A model generated the notes under the pieces. It was not told the origin of the DNA and searched no databases. It saw only the letters and a list, made by a program, of their open reading frames with translations. The position numbers and the translations under genes are program-made. Below are positions 59,568-64,000 of a stretch of 64,000 nt of DNA, in pieces (position 1 is the stretch's first letter; every line of letters begins with the position of its first letter). The stretch is from Bog-473 sp963736525 (GTDB taxonomy: Bacteria > Actinomycetota > Acidimicrobiia > Acidimicrobiales > RAAP-2), in NCBI GenBank assembly GCA_963736525.1, contig CAVTPF010000013.1, forward strand, positions 1-64,000. The letters are read 5' to 3'.

Positions 59568-60212
59568 GTGTCGGACATCGAGGCTGAGAAGCGCGCCGCC
59601 GCGCTGGCCGCCGCCGCGCTGGTCGACGACGGCATGTGCGTGGGACTGGGGACGGGCACGACGGTGGCGCAGCTGGTCCCGCTCCTCGCCGACCGCCGGC
59701 TGTCGATCACCTGCGTGGCCACCTCGCCGGCCACCGCGCGGCTCGCGGCGGCCCACGGCATGGAGGTGCGGCCGTTCACCGACATCGAACGCCTCGACAT
59801 CGCCATCGACGGCGCCGACCAGGTCGACCGCGCCGGCTGGCTGATCAAGGGCGGGGGAGGGGCGCACACGCGCGAACGGATCGTGGCGGCCGCCGCTGAC
59901 CGATTCATTGTGATCGTCTCGTCGGACAAGCCCGTCGAGCGGCTCCATCCGCCGGTCCCGCTCGAGCTCTTGGACTTCGGGCTGGCGGCGACGCTGCACG
60001 CGCTGCCCCATGCGGAGCTCCGGGCCGCACCGCCGACCCCCGACGGCGGGGTCCTGGCCGATTACTTCGGCGACATTCCCCGGCCGGCGCGGCTGGCCGA
60101 GATGCTCGACGCCGTCCCGGGCGTCGTCTCGCACGGCCTGTTCCCGCCCTCGATGGTCAGCACCGTCCTGGTCGCGCGCGGGCATGAGGTGGAGGAGCGC
60201 CGGATCGCGTGA
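59568..60212 (+). CDS. rpiA: Ribose-5-phosphate isomerase A
   Basis: A 214-residue aldose-ketose isomerase interconverting ribose 5-phosphate and ribulose 5-phosphate in the pentose phosphate pathway. The phosphate loop VGLGTGTTVAQL, DIAIDGADQVDRAG and the KGGGGAHTRERIVA motif with the catalytic residues are all clear, as is IVSSDKPVERL. GTG 59568 is taken because GAGGTG lies just upstream; GTG 59562 is inside that site. Its position after an acyl-CoA dehydrogenase is not an expected functional pairing. Confidence 0.93.
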   Translation: MSDIEAEKRAAALAAAALVDDGMCVGLGTGTTVAQLVPLLADRRLSITCVATSPATARLAAAHGMEVRPFTDIERLDIAIDGADQVDRAGWLIKGGGGAHTRERIVAAAADRFIVIVSSDKPVERLHPPVPLELLDFGLAATLHALPHAELRAAPPTPDGGVLADYFGDIPRPARLAEMLDAVPGVVSHGLFPPSMVSTVLVARGHEVEERRIA

Positions 60213-60263
60213 GCAGCGGCGCCGGAGACGGCCCCACTCCGGTGCCCACGTCCGGCGGCAGGT

Positions 60264-61493
60264 TCAGGCGGCCACCTCGAAACGGACGGGGAGCGAGGTC
60301 GGGGAGCGGAACACGTCGCCGCGGATGTGGGGATCGGCCCCCCCGGGATCGAGCGCCAGTCCGGGCAGGCGGTCGAGCACGCGGGTGAGGAGTGCGCGCG
60401 TCTCGAGCCGGGCGAGATGCATGCCCAGGCACATGTGCGGGCCGTGCGCGAACGCGATGTGCGGGATGGCGGGGCGGAAGATGTCGAAGCGCTCCGGGTC
60501 TTCCCAGCGCGTCTCGTCGTGGTTGGCCGAGCCGATATGCGGCGTGACGCTCTCCCCGGCGCCGAGCGTCACGCCACCGAGCTCCACCTCGCAGGTGGTG
60601 GTCCGGTTGATGGTGAGCAGCGGCGGTTCACAGCGCAAGCCCTCCTCAATCGCCTGCGGCAGCAGCGAGCGGTCGCTGCGCACCGCGTCCAGCTGCTCCG
60701 GATGGGTGAGCAACAGGTAGAGCAGGTTGCCCGACGAGCGGTACGTGGTCTCGGCGCCCGCCGGCAGCAGGAGGCGCAGGAAGGAATAGATGGCCTCGTC
60801 GGTCAGCTTCTCGCCGTCGACCTCGGCCGTGACCAGGTCGCTGATCACGTCCTCGGCGGGCCAGGCCCGGCGCTCGGCCACGACGCCGGCGAAGTAGCCG
60901 CGCAGCGACTCGGAGGCGGCCAGCCCGCGGTCGATGTCCGCCACCAGCCCGATGAGCTCGACGGACCAGCGCTGGAACTGCGGGAAGTCCTGCTCGGGCA
61001 GTCCCAGCAGCCGGGCGATCACCCGCACCGGGAACTCGAAGGTGAGCTGGCGGACCAGCTCCGCCTGCCCGTCGGCGGCGAAGCGGTCGATGAGCTCGTC
61101 GACGATCGGGCCGATGAACTCGGGCTCCCAGCGGGCCAGCACCTTCTCGCGGAAGGCGTGCGCCACCAGGTTGCGCTGGGTCCGGTGCTCGGGGTCGTCC
61201 ATGCCCAGGATCATGTGGCCCATCACCATGCCGATGGTGGCGTCGTAACCCGTCGAGGTGAACGTCTTGGCGTCGCGCAAGATCCGGGAGCAGTCGTCGT
61301 AGCGGTAGGCGATCCACCCGGGCTCGACGTCGATCCCTTCGGGGAGGGCGTCCGGCGACATCGTGAAGCCCTTGGCGACGGGCGAGTCGCGGCGCTTGGC
61401 CGCCAGCTCGGGGTACGGGTCCCGAGTCGTGCCTGCGACGACGTCGTCGAAGGCGGCGAAGGGGTCGTACTCCTGGGCGTCGGACATGGTCAT
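60264..61493 (-). CDS. Cytochrome P450
   Basis: A 409-residue soluble bacterial P450. The heme-binding loop is FAHGPHMCLGMHLARLE with the thiolate Cys, the I-helix shows LLLPAGAETTYRSS (oxygen-activating Glu-Thr), and the ExxR salt bridge is in AIEEGLRCEPP. Resemblance to actinobacterial steroid and fatty-acid hydroxylases is general only. ATG 61493 follows GGGAGGG. It is divergent from the haloalkane dehalogenase. No ferredoxin or reductase gene is adjacent. Confidence 0.94.
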   Translation of the reverse strand: MTMSDAQEYDPFAAFDDVVAGTTRDPYPELAAKRRDSPVAKGFTMSPDALPEGIDVEPGWIAYRYDDCSRILRDAKTFTSTGYDATIGMVMGHMILGMDDPEHRTQRNLVAHAFREKVLARWEPEFIGPIVDELIDRFAADGQAELVRQLTFEFPVRVIARLLGLPEQDFPQFQRWSVELIGLVADIDRGLAASESLRGYFAGVVAERRAWPAEDVISDLVTAEVDGEKLTDEAIYSFLRLLLPAGAETTYRSSGNLLYLLLTHPEQLDAVRSDRSLLPQAIEEGLRCEPPLLTINRTTTCEVELGGVTLGAGESVTPHIGSANHDETRWEDPERFDIFRPAIPHIAFAHGPHMCLGMHLARLETRALLTRVLDRLPGLALDPGGADPHIRGDVFRSPTSLPVRFEVAA

Positions 61494-61619
61494 GGTGCGG
61501 GTCCCTCCCCGACGGGTGCGTCGTGTGACGTCGACGTCAGGTTAGGGGCCGTGGCGGCCGGATGCACCTCGTGCAGCACGGGGGCGACCCGCGGCCCGGC
61601 GGCGTAGGCTCCGGCCCAC
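61494..61619. promoter_or_regulatory. Divergent P450/dehalogenase intergenic region
   Basis: 126 bases between outward-facing genes, presumably holding both promoters. No operator or clear promoter hexamers recognised; it contains GACGTCGACGTC, a near-palindrome at about 61527-61538. Confidence 0.35.
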
Positions 61620-62531
61620 ATGAAGACCCTCCGCACTCCCGACGACCGCTTTGCCCACCTGCCCGGGTACGACTTCGAGCCGCACTACGCGGAGGTCGCC
61701 GACTCCGAGGGCGGCACGCTGCGGGTCCACTACGTCCGGGAGGGAGACCCGGCTGCGGCTGTCGTCCTCCTGCTGCACGGCGAGCCCTCCTGGTCGTACC
61801 TCTACCGCACGATGATCCCCGTCCTCACCGGGGCCGGGCTGCAGGCCGTGGCGCCCGACCTGGTCGGCTTCGGACGGTCCGACAAGCCCGCCGAGCGCGG
61901 CGACTACACGTTCGCCCGCCACGTCGAGTGGATGCGCGAGCTCCTCTTCGACCGCCTCGACCTGCGCGACATCACGCTCGTGTGCCAGGACTGGGGTGGC
62001 CTCATCGGGCTGCGGCTGGTCGGTGAGCACCCCGACCGCTTCGCCCGGGTGGTGGCAGCCAACACGTTCCTGCCCACCGGCGACACCGATCCGGGGGAAG
62101 CCTTCTTCGCCTGGCAACGCTTCTCCCAGGAGGTCGACGAGTTCCCCACCGGGGTCATCGTCAAGGGCGGCTGTGCCAAGGGCATGACCGATGACGTGCA
62201 GGCGGCCTACGACGCCCCGTTCCCCGACGAGGCCTACAAGGCGGGCGCGCGCCAGTTCCCGATGCTCGTGCCGTCCAGGCCCGACGACCCCGCGCACGAC
62301 GCCAACGTGGCCGCCTGGGTGGGCCTCGCCGCCTTCGACCGCCCCTTCCTGTGCGCCTTCAGCGACAGTGACCCCATCACCAAGGGGGCGGACCGCACGC
62401 TGAAGGAGAAGATCGCCGGGGCGAAGGGGCAGCCCCACACCACCATCGCCGGGGGCGGGCACTTCCTGCAGGAGGACTGCGGGGAGGAGCTCGCCGCAGT
62501 GGTCGTGGACTTCGTCGCCGCGACCCCGTGA
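61620..62531 (+). CDS. Haloalkane dehalogenase (HLD-I type)
   Basis: A 303-residue alpha/beta hydrolase that would hydrolyse carbon-halogen bonds. The nucleophile is Asp124 in VCQDWGGLIG; the halide-binding Trp follows it, and HGEPSWSYLYR supplies the oxyanion residue. The N-terminus RTPDDRFAHLPGYDFEPHY is diagnostic of the subfamily. The catalytic His is in GGGHFLQEDCG. Many chromosomal homologues act on unknown natural substrates. The stop overlaps the GTG of the following monooxygenase. Confidence 0.92.
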   Translation: MKTLRTPDDRFAHLPGYDFEPHYAEVADSEGGTLRVHYVREGDPAAAVVLLLHGEPSWSYLYRTMIPVLTGAGLQAVAPDLVGFGRSDKPAERGDYTFARHVEWMRELLFDRLDLRDITLVCQDWGGLIGLRLVGEHPDRFARVVAANTFLPTGDTDPGEAFFAWQRFSQEVDEFPTGVIVKGGCAKGMTDDVQAAYDAPFPDEAYKAGARQFPMLVPSRPDDPAHDANVAAWVGLAAFDRPFLCAFSDSDPITKGADRTLKEKIAGAKGQPHTTIAGGGHFLQEDCGEELAAVVVDFVAATP

Positions 62532-63994
62532 CCCACCAGCACCGCGTGATCGTGGTCGGCGCCGGCTTCTCCGGCATCGGCATGGCCGCCCGCCTCCGGT
62601 CCATGGGCATCGAGGACTTCGTGGTCCTCGAGCGCGGCAACGACCTCGGCGGCACCTGGCGCGACAACTCCTATCCGGGCGCCACCTGCGACGTCCCGTC
62701 CAACCTGTACTCCTACTCCTTCGCCCTCAACCCGGACTGGTCCCGCTCGTTCCCCTCCCAGGGCGAGATCTGGGACTACATGCGCGCGTGCGTCGACCGG
62801 TTCGGGATCGGCGGGCACCTCCGCTACGGGCGGGCGGTGGCCGAGGCGCGTTGGGACGACACGGCGGAGCGCTGGGCGGTGCGGACGACCGGTGGCGAGG
62901 AGTACGGCGCACCCGTGCTGGTGTGGGCCACCGGCCCCCTCAGCGAGCCCTCCGTCCCGGACTTCCCCGGCCTGAGCGAGTTCCGGGGCAAGGTCTTCCA
63001 TTCCGCCCGCTGGGAGCACGGCTACGACCTCAGCGGCAAACGGGTGTGCGTCGTCGGCACCGGAGCCTCGGCCGTCCAGTTCGTGCCCCAGATCGCACCG
63101 GTCGTCGAACATCTCTACGTGCACCAGCGGACGCCGCCCTACGTCGTGCCCCGTCGCGACCGTGCCGTCTCGGGTCCGCGCCGTCTCCTCTACCGCAAGG
63201 TGCCGGCGGCGCAGCGCCTGTCCCGATTGCGGATCTACGCCATCTTCGAGTCGTTGCTCTCCGTCTTCGTCGGCCGCGGCGAGCGCCGGAAGGCAGCGGT
63301 CCGGAAGGCGGCGCTCGACCATCTGCGCCGACAGGTGCCCGACGAGGCCCTGCGCGCCACGCTCACCCCGCACTACGAGCCGGGCTGCAAGCGCCTCCTG
63401 CTCTCCGACGACTACTACCCGTCCCTCACCCGGCCCAACGTGGAGGTGGTGGAGTCAGCGGTCGCCTCCTTCACGGCGCACGAGGTGGTCGGCGAGGACG
63501 GCATCGCCCGGCCGGTCGACGTCGTCATCATGGGCACCGGCTTCGAGGCCGCCGAACCCCCGTACGCCGAGCACATCGTCGGCCGGGACGGCGTGCGGCT
63601 CTCGGAGCTGTGGAAGGAACACGGCGCGCAGGCCTACGCCGGATCGACCGTGGCTGGCTTCCCGAACCTCTTCCTCATGATCGGGCCCAATTCGACCCTG
63701 GCCCACAATTCCATGATCTACATGATCGAGTCGCACATCAATTACGTCGCCAGCGCGCTGGACTTCATGGCGCGGCCAGGGGTGCACGTCGTCGAGGTCA
63801 GGCCCGGGGTGCAGCGGCGCTACAACGAGCGCCTGCAGGCCAAGCTGGAGCACTCGGTCTGGGTCGAGGGCGGGTGCGGCAGCTGGTACCTGGACCACCG
63901 GGGCCGCAACACCACCCTGTGGCCCGACCACACCTGGAAATTCCGCCGGCTGACCCGTCGCTTTCACCCGGGCGAATACACGGTCCGGGCCTAG
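62528..63994 (+). CDS. Baeyer-Villiger-type flavin monooxygenase
   Basis: A 488-residue FAD/NADPH monooxygenase. The FAD Rossmann motif is VIVVGAGFSGIGMAARL, the fingerprint FxGxxxHxxxW is FRGKVFHSARWEHGY, and the NADPH motif is VCVVGTGASAVQFVPQ. These enzymes insert oxygen beside a carbonyl to give esters or lactones. GTG 62528 overlaps the dehalogenase stop (GTGA), so the two are co-translated. Stop at 63994, close to the window end. A pathway dehalogenation-oxidation-ester hydrolysis is conceivable but inferred. Confidence 0.93.
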   Translation: MTHQHRVIVVGAGFSGIGMAARLRSMGIEDFVVLERGNDLGGTWRDNSYPGATCDVPSNLYSYSFALNPDWSRSFPSQGEIWDYMRACVDRFGIGGHLRYGRAVAEARWDDTAERWAVRTTGGEEYGAPVLVWATGPLSEPSVPDFPGLSEFRGKVFHSARWEHGYDLSGKRVCVVGTGASAVQFVPQIAPVVEHLYVHQRTPPYVVPRRDRAVSGPRRLLYRKVPAAQRLSRLRIYAIFESLLSVFVGRGERRKAAVRKAALDHLRRQVPDEALRATLTPHYEPGCKRLLLSDDYYPSLTRPNVEVVESAVASFTAHEVVGEDGIARPVDVVIMGTGFEAAEPPYAEHIVGRDGVRLSELWKEHGAQAYAGSTVAGFPNLFLMIGPNSTLAHNSMIYMIESHINYVASALDFMARPGVHVVEVRPGVQRRYNERLQAKLEHSVWVEGGCGSWYLDHRGRNTTLWPDHTWKFRRLTRRFHPGEYTVRA

Positions 63995-64000
63995 GTTCGC

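Noticed and set aside
58344..60185. 613-residue reverse-strand open frame across acyl-CoA dehydrogenase and rpiA
   Set aside because: Both forward genes have full sets of family motifs; the reverse frame is a high-GC shadow.

Overview
This is a high-GC actinobacterial chromosome segment with many GTG and TTG starts. Wax-ester/DGAT acyltransferases, a DUF4232 protein, a Sap-type (GAP) membrane protein, CaiB-like, acyl-CoA dehydrogenase, P450 and Baeyer-Villiger genes all fit Actinomycetota. An L,D-transpeptidase carrying six 42-residue 'GYWLVASDGGIFSYGD' repeats is a hallmark I associate with Acidimicrobiia, so an uncultured or little-studied acidimicrobial lineage is my inference, not a demonstrated placement. 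No rRNA, tRNA or CRISPR array was recognised.

Layout. 0-10 kb: DegV protein, two PPOX-fold flavoproteins, a dodecin, a SnoaL-like protein, a Sap-type transporter, then a signalling block (GAF-LuxR regulator divergent from a STAS protein and a GAF histidine kinase) and a lipase-like hydrolase. 10-18 kb: three IS110-superfamily transposases (one decayed, two intact; one of the IS1111 type with subterminal inverted repeats), a frameshifted DUF3089 hydrolase and a truncated ClC channel. 19-24 kb: lipid genes (acyl-CoA synthetase, a WS/DGAT fragment, an alpha/beta hydrolase and a full WS/DGAT). 24-50 kb: a sparse, decaying accessory region with small hypothetical genes, an IS481-type remnant abutting a potassium-channel tail, a hydrolase/adenylate-cyclase fusion, an orphan Tat-type ABC solute-binding protein, an ANT(6)-like nucleotidyltransferase, a twice-frameshifted beta-propeller gene, a 2H phosphoesterase, DoxX, PilZ, glyA behind a ZTP riboswitch, a sedolisin protease and arsenite methyltransferase. 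50-64 kb: a compact, repeat-free block with an NYN ribonuclease behind a promoter-terminator pair, a four-gene reverse-strand run (CoA-transferase, carbonic anhydrase, D-2-hydroxyacid dehydrogenase, L,D-transpeptidase), rpiA, and catabolic oxidative genes (acyl-CoA dehydrogenase, P450, haloalkane dehalogenase, Baeyer-Villiger monooxygenase).

The most unusual signal is non-coding. About 30 copies of a roughly 50-bp GC-rich element sit between genes from 1 to 48 kb and are absent from the last 15 kb. Every copy I could orient before about 12.7 kb points one way, and every copy from 13.1 kb onward points the other way, regardless of the direction of neighbouring genes. A conserved 300-bp stretch downstream of the IS1111-type transposase is also preserved as a solo relic 22 kb away and is a candidate guide-RNA (seekRNA) region. 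The many frameshifted or truncated genes suggest heavy pseudogenisation, or assembly indels, in the 10-49 kb part. All positions were read by eye; no alignment or database search was run.
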